Under the pieces are notes generated by a model, which was not told where the DNA came from, made no database searches, and saw only the letters and a list, made by a program, of their open reading frames with translations. A stretch of 64,000 nucleotides of DNA from NCBI RefSeq assembly GCF_914767665.1, contig NC_059507.1, positions 10,106,001 to 10,170,000 of the forward strand. Reading direction: 5' to 3'. The stretch is from Harmonia axyridis (taxonomy: Eukaryota > Arthropoda > Insecta > Coleoptera > Coccinellidae). The translations under genes and the position numbers were made by a program. This document shows positions 1 to 13,176 of this stretch, piece by piece. Numbering within the stretch: the first letter of the stretch is position 1; each line of letters begins with the position of its first letter.

Positions 1-3000
1 AAAAGAAACAGAAACCATATAGAAATAATAGAAAAACCTAATCGTTAAAGCCACCCTAAGTAGCAATTATTCTCTTTGGTATTATAATAAACTTTTAGAA
101 ATATCAATCGCATAAAAATGAAAATCCTCTTTAGATGATTGTTTGCATTAGGATCAGTTGCCTGAAGGATAGATGGAGAGAAATCGTTAGGTGTAATCAG
201 AAAGGTGAAATGGCTTGGATGAAGATAGATGATAGATAGAGAGAATCCCTTCTTACAAGTTTACTTAATCTAAGTTGTACATATTCAAAAATTCAGAGAA
301 ATAAAACAAAAATAAAATAATACAAAAAAATATTACATTCTTGCAGTATCTGTCATCTGCAAATGGAATGGCTGAATTCTTCACTCCAATACTGACTGAA
401 ATACTTATTGCTATAGTGAATATTATTGAGATATTTAAAAAAAACTGAGAATATATAATTTTTATAACCATTAATATTAATAAGTCATGTATATAAATAT
501 TATTATGGCAAAATTACTGGTATACAAATATCTAAAAACACTTGGTACACACTAAGATTTGCAATTATTGTAAAAATCATCAAAAAATCTATCACATTGA
601 TAATTTATAAAATTTCGAAATTCAAGAAAATTAAATTTTGATTAAACGTCTAATTTTTGAACAAATGAATTCATGCACTTATTCCTTCCACAAAATTGAA
701 CTTGCTAGACGAATTTTTCTCATAGCAATAATCAAAACATGAGCAAATGCCTTAAAATGTATCACTATTTCAGTAACCACACTAATACTAAATAGAATAT
801 AAGATAGTTTCACGAACAGGGAAGAAAATAACATCCCCACTCAAGATAGGCAATTTTTTTAGTTTATACAAAAAGTTCTTAGCTTTCTGAAGAAACGCTG
901 ACTGAAGTATTCAAATCCATAAGAAATTCACTCTCAACTCCCAGAATATCTACGAGACGTTTCAACTGAACAACTTGAGCCTTTTTGGATTAATTATTAT
1001 CATCTTCATAAATTTGTTTTCTAATAATTTCTAAGCCTACCTATTCAGAGTGAAAATAATTTGGAAGGTAAACCATTCCAAAACTACCTATCTGCATTCA
1101 TCGAACAATTTTTTAATATTGAGGTGTAGATCTTCGACATCATATAGAATTTTGAAAAATATTGTTCAGTTAGATGGAGTTGCCTACTGTTGTTGCGAAC
1201 GTAAACTCTCGATTTTAGACGGAGTATTTACAAGATAAATAAAAATATATCTCTATATAAAAATAAAACAGTCAACAATTTCACCATAAAAACCAATGAA
1301 CTTCTAAATTCTCTATAATTTGAATAATATATTCAATAATAAAAATATAAAATATAAGTAAATACCTACTAAATCATCGATAAAAATAAAGAAAATAGTT
1401 CTTCTACTGGAACTAAATATGAATTCAAGAGAACCTAGTAGAAACTTTAAGGAATCTTGGCAATCAAAAGATGTTCAAGGATTGCTTCCTGAATATAGAG
1501 ACAATAATATAATATTGTCTGTCCATCTGTTGGATACCAAGATGGAAACAGTAAGGCAATTCCATCAAACAGATATACGTGTATATTATACAATAATTTG
1601 AAATACATAAATAATCTGCCTTTTTAAAATTCGAGTTTTATATTTTTTTTGTAAGTTTTTCATAAAAATTTTTTTTATATACATATAATCTTAAAAACCT
1701 CTTGTGAGCAAACGTGAATCCGCTGAAAAAAGCGGATAGTCAACGAAGCACACAAAATAACAACAAGAGACTAAGGTCACAACTTATCCTGAAGATACTA
1801 TTATCACAGGCATGGTTTACCGAAGAGGATGAGGAAAAACCCTGTCCTCTGCAGAAAGTTTCAAAAAGAACTCACTCACATTCGCACATTAAATGGATTT
1901 GAGTGGCAACCTCCGATGTTGAACAGAACCTTAAGTTTTTACTGGTTTTCGAACGATACGATATTTCTCAGGGACTTTGAATTTTTCAGGTGTGATAATA
2001 ACACTATAATGCGACACTTCGGGCCTTTTGTGATTCATATAATTGTTTCTCAGCGCGCTTGTCATCTCTCGTATGGAAATAAAGGAACTGAAGTTAAATT
2101 CTCAAAAAAATTAAAATAAAAAATGGAACTTTATAAAATATAGCAGGTTATTATTTAACTGAGTGCATTCCAAAGTCCCATCAAATATAGCGAATGCAAG
2201 TTTATGCATTCAAATGATCTGCCATTACAGCGTTAAGATGCGAGTTGACCTAATTCTTCAAGTTATATTCGATACTAGCGACTGCTCCAGGTTATATTTC
2301 ACCTAATTTCAAATAATCTAGGCCGGAAGTTATTGTTAAGGCTTAATATAATACTTATACTTTCAACGTTTAGCAAGGTATCATACTGTCCTGAGTTTCG
2401 ATTGAAGAATTCAATATATAAGACATATATAAGACACTTTAGGTAACAACCGTTGATGTTGGATAGAAGTAACATTTCCCCGTATAATTTTGAGATATTT
2501 TCTACTTGGTCCGATTCAGCAAGCTTAATATTGAGACATTTTTAAAAATTAGCTTTCTCTCCATCCCGTGACAATTTTGAGAAATGTTTATCGGAAACAA
2601 CGAAATCCTATCCAACACCAAGAATCCTCAAATAATCGATATTTAACTTGAATAAAACTCGAGGAACAAATGGAAAAATTCAACAACTGTACTCGGTACA
2701 AGATCCAAGACCAATAAGTACCTTGCTGAAATTCAATAAACAACCAGTAGAAAAAAATTGTTGATAATTGAATATAACTTCGGGCCTGACACGCAATTCG
2801 GGTGGAAATGTAGGTGAAATACCCCCTCGACAGCCGCCTAGCCCAGATCCACCCTAACACCTAGACGAGACACGGAACAAGTGACCGTTCTACTACAACT
2901 CCATAAAACGCACTGAATGGGCAGTGTAGTGGATGAATTATGCAAAAACAGTACAAGGCTGCAACCCTAGAGCTTCTATAAAACACAAAACCTAACTCTA

Positions 3001-4087
3001 TGGCACTATTCGCGCTTGAAATCTATACGCGAGGAATCGCTTTACCAACCTGAGTATGTAAGATTTTTCTGGAACATAAAACACTGGAAAAACTCACTCA
3101 CACATACAGTTAAATACAAGCATATATCGTCAAATAGATTTGTAAAAAGAATGATTTAAAACTACTCAACAAATGTAAAATGAAAAACAAATTCAATCCG
3201 TTCATGAAAGCATTAATCGGAAAACTTGTGCTCGTTAAAGCATTGAAGAAAAAAGAAAAAGAAAAAATGAAATGTCTCCTCAGATATTGGCACTTTCAAA
3301 ACTTGAAAACAACAAAAAACAAAATATAAGATTTTTTTTTTAGTCTTGATAATTGACACCATAAAATATAAAATAATGAAGAGCAAATATTTAGGAACCA
3401 CTTAATGCTGCTGCAAAGAGTAAAATTCGAACAATAATACAAAAGACTAAAAAATTTACTCCATTCAATATGATCGAAAAATTGAAAATTTATTTAGAAG
3501 ATATTTAACAAATTAAAATGACTTATCCAACATCCCAAACGACCTATTAACAATATTAGAATAGGATAATCGAAGATGTAATAATGCTCACTCCAGACAT
3601 TGCCAAAACTACGATTACGCAACTGGACAGCACTTTTCCAACAAAAATTGAATAAAAATTATTATAAAAACGAAAAATAAACAATGAGAGACGTTGAAAA
3701 AGCAGTATTCAGAAAATTAACAATAAAACTGATGACTTAAATGAATTTCTCAAATCAACTTAAAATTTATGAATATATAATATGTATATAGAATCAGTTG
3801 CAATGTGTTTAATCATAAGTTTCAAAAATGTCTATGTTCCTCGAACAAGTACGTATTATTTTTTTTTTTTGGTTACATCTAAACAATCTAACCTTTGAAT
3901 AATGAAAGTTTAAAAAAATCATGAATAGAATCAAACATCGGAAATTATAAAAAATTAACAATTCCTGCTTTCTTCCTTCAAATAGAAAAAGGAAGTGTTT
4001 AAGCGGAAGAAATAAGACTTAAATTTAATAATAAAATCAGTTCAGTACTGTGTACAGTGCGAGATCAAGTCTACTTGCATGGGGTCT
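1..4087. other. Non-coding flank downstream of wech
   Basis: AT-rich sequence without an open frame that resembles a protein. Short open frames here (up to about 95 codons) lack recognisable motifs and splice partners. Part of it, next to 4088, must be the 3' untranslated region of wech, which is read from right to left; I could not fix the poly(A) site. No long repeats seen. Confidence 0.6.
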
Positions 4088-7000
4088 CTACATGATATAT
4101 AGAGTATTCAAAACCAGAACATGGTGATTATTCTTCGCCAAAGTAACCACGTATCCTTCAGATGTTATCTTCAAACCACAGCAACGGGATACCTAAAAAA
4201 AATAGAAAAATGAAATAATAAGAAAATGTCTCTAAAACTGAAAAAAAATTGTTGAAATTTTCATTATTGTTGGAGATGATAAACCAAAATGATCCACTAC
4301 AACATATGACAAATAACGAGAATGCTCGCCTAGAGGGCGCTTTAGAGGGGTGGGGAAAAAAATGAGTAGTGCTTGGGTATCTAGATACCATGTACCAAAA
4401 TACGTTCTCGTTACTATTATTGTATTTGTGCAGTAGCATAGGTTTGAAAGAAACATGTTTTTGTCGTGACGAAAACCATGTGTGTCGAAAAACAGAACAA
4501 TGTATCAATCTCAAATTTTTCGTTAAATTGAAAAATCTCCAACTGAGTGCTATAAATTATTTCAAGAGGCCTATGGGGACAATTCTCTACCTCGTGCGCC
4601 TGTTTTTGAGTGGTGTAAACACTTCATTGAGGGCCGAGAGATCATTGGAAATGACCAACAAAATGTCACTGTTTGAACTCCGGAAACAGTGACCAAAATC
4701 AACCAAATTATGCGGATCGTAGAATGAGCATCCAGATGCATAGAGAGAGAGAGAGAGAACTTTATTGACTACACATCAAACGGCTATCGACCGAAGTCTT
4801 CCAGCCAGTAATTTACATCTCGATTAAATACATTTTATATAAAAAATATAGTAGTTGCAATATAAATACTATTCTAGGGATAGCAAGTGTTCAAACAGTG
4901 ACATTTTGTTGGTCATTTCCAATGATCTCTCGGCCCTCAATGAAGTATTTACACCACTCAAAAACAGGCGCCCGAGATAGAGAATTGTCCCCATAGGACT
5001 CTTACAACAATTTATAGCACTGAGTCGAAATTTTTTCCAAGTTAACGAGAAATTTGAGATTGATTCGTTTCGGCACGAGAAAAAAAAAAACGTTCGTTTT
5101 AAACCGCTACTGCACAAATACAATAAAAGTGACGAGAACGTGTTATGGTACGTGCATAGACAAGATATCTAGATACCCAACGCACTACTCATTTTTCCCC
5201 CACCCTTCTAAAGCGCCCTCTAGGCGCGTAGTCTCGTTATTTAATAGCCAGACCTCTTATACACACAGAAAAGTTTGTAGTTCATTTTCTATACTTTTAA
5301 CATGGTTCTATTCAAGTAAATAAGAGCGAGACTGAAAAATCGCAGCCTTTCTCAAATGAGGATATTTTTAGAATATAAAATTTACTCTTTTCAATTTAAA
5401 CAATGCTCTGAGATAATCCAAGGCATCATATATCAATACAAACATTTTTAAGAAAGAGTTAAAATGGATGACAAAATAAATAAATTGTTACTTTTCAATA
5501 ATTTCGAGAATTGGATATGTTAAAATTCAAAGAATTTCTACTTACTTTAACATAAGGGCACTCAAATTCAGAAACCAAGGATCCGTCACGTGAAAATACA
5601 GCCACGTGAAAACGGTTACCATGCGAATCGCCAATCAATACATCCCCAGCGTCAGATATATCAATGCCATTGGGGAAATTGGTGACGCCTTCGCATCCAA
5701 TACGTCTGAGATATTGACCAGTTTCGTTGAATACAACTACATTGTGACCTTTGAAATCACAAACGTAAAACTCTTTACCTGGAATTAAACAAACAAACAT
5801 TTCATATAAAATCCAAGTTTTTGCAAAAGGATCACTCTATAAATTTTTTAACTTTTGAAATCCCTATGAAATAATTATGATTATAATATTTTTTTATTTA
5901 GTTCCTAAATTTTGGAATTAAAGCTACGTTTGCATTATCTTCGCTGAAGTCGATGAGCTAATAAATCACTCTGAATAAAGATCATTGATAATATGAGTTT
6001 TTCAAAAATTCAACGATGTAACTTTCACACGAGAAAATATAATCAAATTTTACTATCTCATAGTCCTGGTTTAGATTTTTTTCAGCTATTTTCAATGCAA
6101 ATTTTGCTCGTTTTCGATTTTTCATATTATTCTCAAAAAAGGTAGGAATTTCTGTGTAAAAGAATTATTGTAGACAAATAGTCCTGATAATATGTAAAAA
6201 AAAGTGAACACAAATAATGCCTCACCATGAATAGCAATATCTGACGGTTCTCGCATATAGTCACTGCAATCAAACCAACGTAATAATTCTCCACTTTCTC
6301 CGATAATGAAGACAGTAGGACTAACGCTGTCCACTGCAACTATTTCTCCGTTGCTGGAAACTGCCAATCCGGCAACAATATCTATGTAACGGATAGCAAT
6401 TTTTTTCAAAAAGTGTCCAATCTTAGTGAAGATCTGCATGCGTGATCGTTCGTTCCCCCTGTCACAGACTACATACTTGCCGCTGGACCTCATAACTGCT
6501 ACTTTTCTGGGGTACCATAACTGACCTTCTTCTTTTCCAGGTATTCCAAACTGAAACTTGAATTGTCCAGATTTTTCGAATACCTGAAAATAATACAAGT
6601 TAATCAATGTAATATTTCTAGTCGGCAGTTGGCTCTGGCTTCAGCAATCTTTAGTTTCTGATGATGATTATAATTGTTGAAACGGTGTTAAACACAACGA
6701 CACCTCAAAAAAGAGTGTGGCTTCTTCAAATTTGGCTCAAGTGTCCCAGCCTCACTTATAATATGCTAATACAAAGAATTTATGTCCATGTACAGAAAAA
6801 ATTCAATTGAACAATAAATAAAAATCAGCAATAGGCTCTACCAAACTTATTGTCTTGATTATCATGATCAAATAATTTCTCCATTCTCCCCGACTGCTAG
6901 AACTTGGAACAATTGTTTTTATTTTTTCAAAATATGAAAGATATGCTCTGGAAACCATTCTTTCAAACATCTAAGAATTTAGAGGATGTGGATTAGTTAA

Positions 7001-10000
7001 ATTGTATTTCATTATATTAGGCCAATTGAAAAGTCTCCCGTCTGATGGACGAATGGCGGTGCTACTATTTAATCCATATAATTTTTAGTTAGTACCAACC
7101 TTCAAACGATACGAGTCAAAATTTGACAGCAGTCCGACCATTAGTTAGCGAGATATTGCGTTGTGAGTGTAGCTACTTTTGTTATTTGAAAAAACGTTGA
7201 TTGTTATGATAAGTTGGTGAAATGAGCACCGAAAACGGCAAACGCAGTGGACGCCCAAAAGAGCATGTCACCGACGAAATAAATCGAAAAAGGTCACAAA
7301 ATGATATTGAATGACCGTAACGTAAAGTTGATCGATTTAGCAGACATTGTGAAGATATCACCTGAAAGTGTACGTCATATCATTCACGAATATTTGTACA
7401 TTAGAAAGCTGTGTGCAAAATAGGTGCCGCGCGAGCTCACAATCGATCAAAAGCAACAACGTTTTAATGATTCTGAGCAGTGTTTGAAGCTGTTTAAGTG
7501 CAATAAACCTGAATTTTTGCGTCGATATGTGACAATGGATAAAACATGGCTCCATCATTTCACCCTTGAGTCCAATCGACAGTCAGCTGAGTGAACTGCA
7601 CCCTATGAACCGAATCCAAAGCGAGGAAAAACACAACAGTCAGCTGGCAAGGTTTTGGCATCAGTGTTCTGGGATGCGCAAGGTATAATATTCATTGATT
7701 ACATCCAAGAGGGCCATACCATCAACAGCGATTATTATATAACGTTATTGGATCATTTAAAGGAAGAAATCGTTAAAAAACGGCCCCATTTGAAGAATAA
7801 AAAGGCTCTGTTTCATCAAGACAATGCGCTATGTCTCGAATCAATGAAAACAATGGCAAAATTGCATGAATTGGGCTTCGAATTGCTTCTGCATCCACCG
7901 TATTCGCCAGATCTGGCCCCCAGCGACTTTTTCTTGTTCTCAGAGCTCAAAAGAATGCTCGCTGCAAAGAAATTTAGCGCCAATGAAGAAGTAATCACCG
8001 AAACTGAGGCCTATTTTAAAGTGAAAAACAAATCGTACTACAAAAATGTTATCGAAAAGTTGAAAAATCGCTATAATCGCTGTATCGCCCTCGAAGGTAA
8101 CTACATATGTTGAATAATAAAATAGAATTTTGCCAAAAAAATGTGTGGTAGACCGGGGACTTTTCAATTGGCCTGTTATGCTATTTCTATCCATCGAATA
8201 TATGATATGAAGGAAACGTTATTTCTAACATAATGAATGGGTAAAGACACAAACCTGTATGCGATGATTGTTTGTATCTGCCACTATGATATCTTCCTCC
8301 AAACCTAAGCAAAAACCATGAGGAGAATTAAACTGTGCCTTGCTAGGACCCAACTGTCCAAACTTCCACCGTATCTGCATTGGGCTGACTTTATTTGAAC
8401 GGGTAATGGTGGTTGAGGAATTATTACTGGTAGAGGGAAGGATGCTGGCCAAGGGATCTGTAACTATATCATCAGGAGTTGATAATAAAGGAGAAGTAGA
8501 GGTGGACACACCACCAAAACCGTTCATCATGTTATTACTCAGATTTAACGAAGCTGTTGATGTTGAACGGACCAACAAATTTCCATTCGGAACAGTATCT
8601 GAAAAACTCTTTATTTAAATAACTGTATTAGTTCCAGTTTTGAATTTAGGGAGGAATTCCTTGGATACCTGAGTGGAAAATGGGAAATATGGAAAATGTA
8701 TGTATTTTTGAGGAGTCAATGTTCAAGATTCATTATTGGGTTTTGGGGAATGATAACTATGAAACTAGGAAGTATTTTCAACCAGAATTAAATTTCCTAC
8801 TGAATAAGACAATATTAGTTGTGGGGAGAATTGAAGAAGAATTACTACTACTACATTGTAAAATTTGTATGTACAGGGTGGGCAAATTTTGATGTTTTAG
8901 CACTACAACTTTCAAACCAGAGGTGATAGACAAAATCTGATACCCCATTCTCGGTCTCTTTTTCATAGAAACCAATAAGGGTAGTATTAATTTTCGACCA
9001 CCTTCTTTTGTTTTCGGGTTATAAGCGAAAATTGGAAAAATGGCGATATCGAAAAATATATATCTCCGCTAATACTGATGATAGAGCTCTCAAATTAAAA
9101 CATTATACAGGCACTTTTTTACGTAGAATCCAGTGGCGTGCTCGTCTTTTCAAAAGGGTTTTTAATTACGAAGCTATGACCCAAAGTTATGTTTTTTTAA
9201 ATGGGAACACTAGATTTCTGTGCCATTTTTTGAAAGCTTAATTTTTCCCGATTTCAAAAATATATAACATCGTAGGGTTTGCATCAAAATAACAGAAAAT
9301 GGTCAAAAACCTTTTTTTATCTAACCATCCCAATATTTCTATGGTTTCAACTGTTGATGATCACAAAAAAATTGAGCTTTCAAACAACCTAGGAAAATTT
9401 CTCCGAGTTCATTTATATTTTCGAAACTATTTTTATGAAATATATCTAGATTAGAATTCTGTGGAAATAAGTGAAAAGCATAGAAATAATCAGATTGATG
9501 GAAGGACACTGCTCTTGTTACAGAAAGCTCAATTTTTTTGTGCTCATCAATAGTTGAAACCATAGAAATATTGGGACGGTTAGATAAAAAAAGGTTTTTG
9601 ACCATTTTCTGTTATTTATTTTGATGCAAACCCTACGATGTTATATATTTTTGAAATCAAGAAAAATTAAGCTTTCAAAAAATGGCACAGAAATCTAGTG
9701 TTCCCTTTTAAAAAAACATAACTTTGGGTCATAGCTTCGTAATTAAAAACCCTTTTGAAAATACGAGCACGCCACTGGATTCTACGTAAAAAAGTGCCTG
9801 TATAATGTTTTGATTTCAGAGCTCTATCATCAGTATGAGCGGAGATATAAATGCTTTTCGATATCGCCATTTTTCCAATTTTCGCTTATAACTCGAAAAC
9901 AAAAGAAGGTGGCCAAAAATGAATACTACCCTTGATAGTTACTCAGAAGAAGAGACGGAGAAGTGGGTATCAGATTTTGTCTATCTCCTCTGGTTTAAAA

Positions 10001-13000
10001 GTTGTAGTGCTTAAACATCGAAATTTGCCCATCTTGTACAGAAATAATGAACTTCTTCAGAAAAATGTTAACAAAAAGAAATAAATTCAAATTTAGCATG
10101 AGTTTACCTCATGAAAATTGAATGATATTTTTCAAATGAACATTGAAGGGATACCTAGATTAATTGAATTTTGAGCGCTCGTTCTTTAAACTGATCTCTT
10201 TATCATGCATAAGCATGCGAAATTTCACTAATACAAGTCATTTTCAACGATTGCTAGGTAACAAACACAAGTCTAACTTTTTACTTTTAGGCTTCTTCTT
10301 CTTGACGCATAGCAATAACTTCATTTTCTAGGAATTTCTGAATTTCTTTGAAAAAAAAAGGTATTGTGAATATTTTATTCTTAGTACCCACTATTCAATA
10401 AATTGTTCATTATAAGTGTACCAATGTTTACATCTAAGCATTTATGGGAAAAAAAGAAGTATAAAGCTTTGTATATTGTTAAATAGGCCTTGTCCCCAGT
10501 ACTTGTACTGTATTAGAGGTCAAGAATAAAGAAGTAAATAAATAAATAAATAAATGACTCACCATTATTCAAACCAAGCTTTGCCAACGATGCAAGGTTC
10601 TTGCAAGCAGTGTCGTTATTCAATAGTTCTACCAAACTGAATTGAGGTGAAGGAGATGTATTGTTGCTGGTGCTTGTTTCTGCCAAAGTAGCCAACTGTG
10701 TCAAGTTGTACTCAGCAATGCTAGAAAAACCTTGTAGAGTTGCAGGATTTACAGGCGGTGGTAGTGGTGGGCTTTGAGTAATAGTAAAGTTCTGCAAATT
10801 ATTGCTTAAGTCTCCATCAAAAGATGACTGCATAGACATTGGTAGCGAAATAGGGCTACTGTTCGAAAGAGATGTTGCACATCCGTTACTAAGACCGGAA
10901 GCAGTATTCAAACCGTTTATGGTCAGAGGGGGTAAACCTTGTGGTATCATTGGTAGAGGACTAGATTGTTTTGATGAATTTTCATTTTTTTCAGTAAGGA
11001 ATCTTCCAAAGTTATCTTTGATCACCCTTTCAAAATTATTGAAATCTGTTTGGAACTCGATACTGTAAACCTTTCCTAACTTAGGGCTACTCTTATTCAA
11101 GTCTGTTAGACGATTAACAACCACTTTCCTCAAATACATTAGTTCAGTAGCCGTTGCATCTTCCAAGAGGTGGCTGGTAAATTTACAGGCATCATCAAAA
11201 TTTTCAATTGTTTTTCCTACCCGATCATTTTCCATCATGATCTTCAATTCACGTTCACGATGTAAAGATTTGAGATTTTCTAAAGCATCATCTCGGCACT
11301 TTTCAAGCACTGCTTTGTAGCTCTGATATGACTCATTTATTAAATCTTTGGCTGTTGAGTGTTGATGCGCCAACTCCTCTAAACTATTATTCAAACCATT
11401 AGAAGCTTGAAGCAAAACTTCAACTTTAGCTTTGCTTTCGTCTAGTAAACATTGAATTTCTTGGCGTACTTTAAGTTCCGAGTCCAAAATAGGTTCGCAA
11501 ATATGAGTTGGAGGTTTATGCTCACATTTTAAACAATCTGAACATGCAGTTACCAGGCAAGTGTTGCAATAGAAAATAATATTTTCACCTTTGTGCAACT
11601 CGCAAACAAGTGGGGTATGAATTGTTATTTTCATGCCTTCTTTCTTCATCTCATCCAAACTCACCACCTTGTGAGATTCAAAGCATCGCATGTAGTGATG
11701 CGCAGTATCACAGTTTGAGCATAGTAGATTATGACAAGTGTTACATCTTGATTTGGCCACTTCTTTGGCCGTGCAAGAGGTGCAATGCAAAATTGTTGAA
11801 CTTGATACATCAGAAATGTTAGTTTTCGTGACATCCAACGGCAGAGCATTCAACTTTTTGGTGCCAACCTGTGGAACATTGAGAACAAATTCATTTCGAA
11901 ATCAGTATAGAAAATTTTTTCGATGGTCAAGTTCATACAAATTATAAATAATCAAAAATCATCAAGGAGAGTAAGAATACTTTTTCTCAAAAATATTTAA
12001 GATTTAATATTAGTATTAAAATATCTTCATCAGAACACAATAATGATCAATAAGAGAAAAAGTGGAAAATTTGACTTTTCATTTTTTGTTGAATATTTGT
12101 AACACTAAATGCAAAAAGCTTCCAACCTGATACTTGTAATATCACAACAATTTTTCATTTTAGTTATAGTTTAAATTGAGTTCAATAAAAAATGTACTCT
12201 TAGATATCTCAAATTATGCAATAATTGTATAAATGAATAGTTATTGATAATAACTGCAAAAATCAATAGTTTATCCTATAAATTCCTTATATGTCTGCTC
12301 TATAATTTTTGGTATAAACATACTTAGTATAATTTATCAATAGTTTACATTATTGATGAAATGTAAACAATTCCTTAAATTACTTAATTCACTCATGCTT
12401 GATTTCAATAACAGTTTTTGTATTGAAATCTAAAAAAATTTTTAGAATTACCTCAGAGTTGATCAAAAAACTTTCTACTAGATCTGCCATATTTGTATTT
12501 TTTAAAGGAGGGAAAAGTTAGCCTCAGTTCAAAACTGTGGTATGGAATATGATCAAACAAATGAAAGTAAAGCAAATCCATTAAAACAAACAACCAATCA
12601 GAATTTGATTATTATCTGCTTTGTTGTTTATCAATATTACTCTCTTCTCCCTGTTGCCATTTTGCTATTCTAGGTGAACTTATAAGATTTAGATGAAAAG
12701 TGGTGCACTTTCTGATCAAAATGGAAAAAGGGGAAAAGAATAATTTGGGAAATGTGTAGCATTAAATCATAAATTGAGGTTAAGGAATTTTTTATTTACC
12801 TTAGAATTGTGATGACAAGTTGGACATATAATGGAAGTATCAGGAGTTCCAGCATCACCACCCTCACTGACAAGTTTTTTGTCCAAACATTCTTCACAAA
12901 AGCCATGTAAGCAATATAACATGCGAGGCACCACAAGAGAATTTCTGCAGATAAGAATTTATTATTGAGAAATATTTCCACAACAGTTTCCCTTGTTTTT

Positions 13001-13176
13001 TTAACATACCCGCACATTCTGCATTGATTTGGATCAGATAATAAGGCATCACCCAAAGGGTCAGAATTAACCAATTTGCTGCTTTCAAAAGTAATTAGAT
13101 CGCTAAACTCTTCCTTACTATCCCTTGTTTCTGCAAAATCTTCACTAGTTGTGCCCATTTTAGAATTTTCCATCAT
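4088..13176 (-). CDS. wech: TRIM-NHL protein Wech (Dappled), 7 coding exons, ~885 aa
   Basis: Coding exons in transcript order: 13176-13010, 12944-12800, 11868-10563, 8598-8255, 6583-6226, 5778-5546, 4192-4088. All junctions have GT/AG and phases agree (2,0,1,0,1,0), giving 2658 nt. The start is the first ATG after an in-frame TAA. Domains: RING finger about residues 52-99 (C52, C55, C67, H69, C72, C75, C96, C99), split by intron 1; B-box 1 about 132-173; B-box 2 about 190-226; coiled coil about 230-330; a Ser/Asn/Pro-rich linker; NHL beta-propeller about 616-885. The NHL part carries the strings VADTNNHRIQ, VVCDRGNERSRMQIF, RYIDIVAGLAV and KNNHHVLVLNTLY, which I associate with Drosophila Wech rather than Brat (Brat differs from blade 2 onward). 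Wech is known to link integrins, through talin and ILK, to the cytoskeleton in muscle attachment; a RING suggests ubiquitin ligase activity. Alternative: another TRIM-NHL member, less likely. Confidence 0.85.
4311..5243. repeat. Foldback (hairpin) element with mariner transposase pieces in both arms
   Basis: In the last wech intron. Arms about 4311-4680 and 4880-5243 are reverse complements (for example GAGGGCGCTTTAGA near 4333 against TCTAAAGCGCCCTC near 5209). The spacer holds a GA microsatellite at 4743-4760. In the left arm one plus-strand frame (about 4525-4676) reads SPTECYKLFQEAYGDN, then FEWCKHFIEGRE, the N-terminal region of mariner-type transposases; the right arm carries the same piece inverted. 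No complete transposase is present. Confidence 0.75.
7019..8173 (+). mobile_element. Degenerate mariner element in a wech intron
   Basis: Terminal inverted repeats: GGCCAATTGAAAAGTC at about 7020 and GACTTTTCAATTGGCC ending at 8173. Inside, on the plus strand, is a mariner-family transposase remnant: the first aspartate lies in TMDKTW, the second in FHQDNA, and the third in the conserved block YSPDLAPSDFFLF, the D,D34D layout. The longest open stretch is 7655-8113. Upstream of it the frame is broken by in-frame stops (TAG near 7422, TGA near 7593) and a shift, and the first ~100 residues (helix-turn-helix) are missing. Not active. Opposite orientation to wech. Confidence 0.9.
8874..10036. repeat. 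Foldback element, arms ~510 bp, in a wech intron
   Basis: Left arm about 8874-9382 and right arm about 9524-10036 are near-perfect reverse complements with a spacer of about 140 bp. Ends are CAGGGTGGGCAAATTT and the complement of CAAGATGGGCAAATTT, each next to TA. Short open frames at 9008-9241 and 9667-9870 are the same arm sequence read twice and are not genes. Confidence 0.85.
10287..10345 (-). other. Possible alternative 3' terminal exon of wech (NHL-less)
   Basis: A T-rich tract and an AG precede 59 nt that read, in the phase left by wech exon 3, IQKFLENEVIAMRQEEEA and then TAA. If used, it would give a Wech form ending after the coiled coil and linker, without NHL. The phase match has a one-in-three chance of being random, and the short charged peptide may be a relic of another gene. 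Confidence 0.2.
12452..12490 (-). CDS. wech: Possible alternative first coding exon of wech (RING-less isoform)
   Basis: On the minus strand an ATG opens 13 codons (MADLVESFLINSE) and ends at GAG followed by a GTAATT donor, in phase 0. The next wech exon (11868) begins in phase 0, so this exon would splice in frame and replace the RING exons. It lies in intron 2. The ATG, donor and phase are seen; use as a promoter-linked first exon is inferred. Chance occurrence cannot be excluded for so short a frame. Confidence 0.35.

Noticed and set aside
8225..8618. Plus-strand 92-codon frame at 8340-8618 as a gene
   Set aside because: It is the complement of a confirmed wech exon (8255-8598) whose phase and NHL sequence fit.
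9008..9870. Frames at 9008-9241 (+) and 9667-9870 (-) as paralogous genes
   Set aside because: Both lie in the inverted arms of the 8874-10036 element and have no recognisable motif.
4088..13176. Identification of the TRIM-NHL gene as brat
   Set aside because: The first NHL repeats are similar, but later blades (RYIDIVAGLAV, the KNNHHVLVLNTLY end) and the presence of a RING fit wech; Brat lacks a RING.
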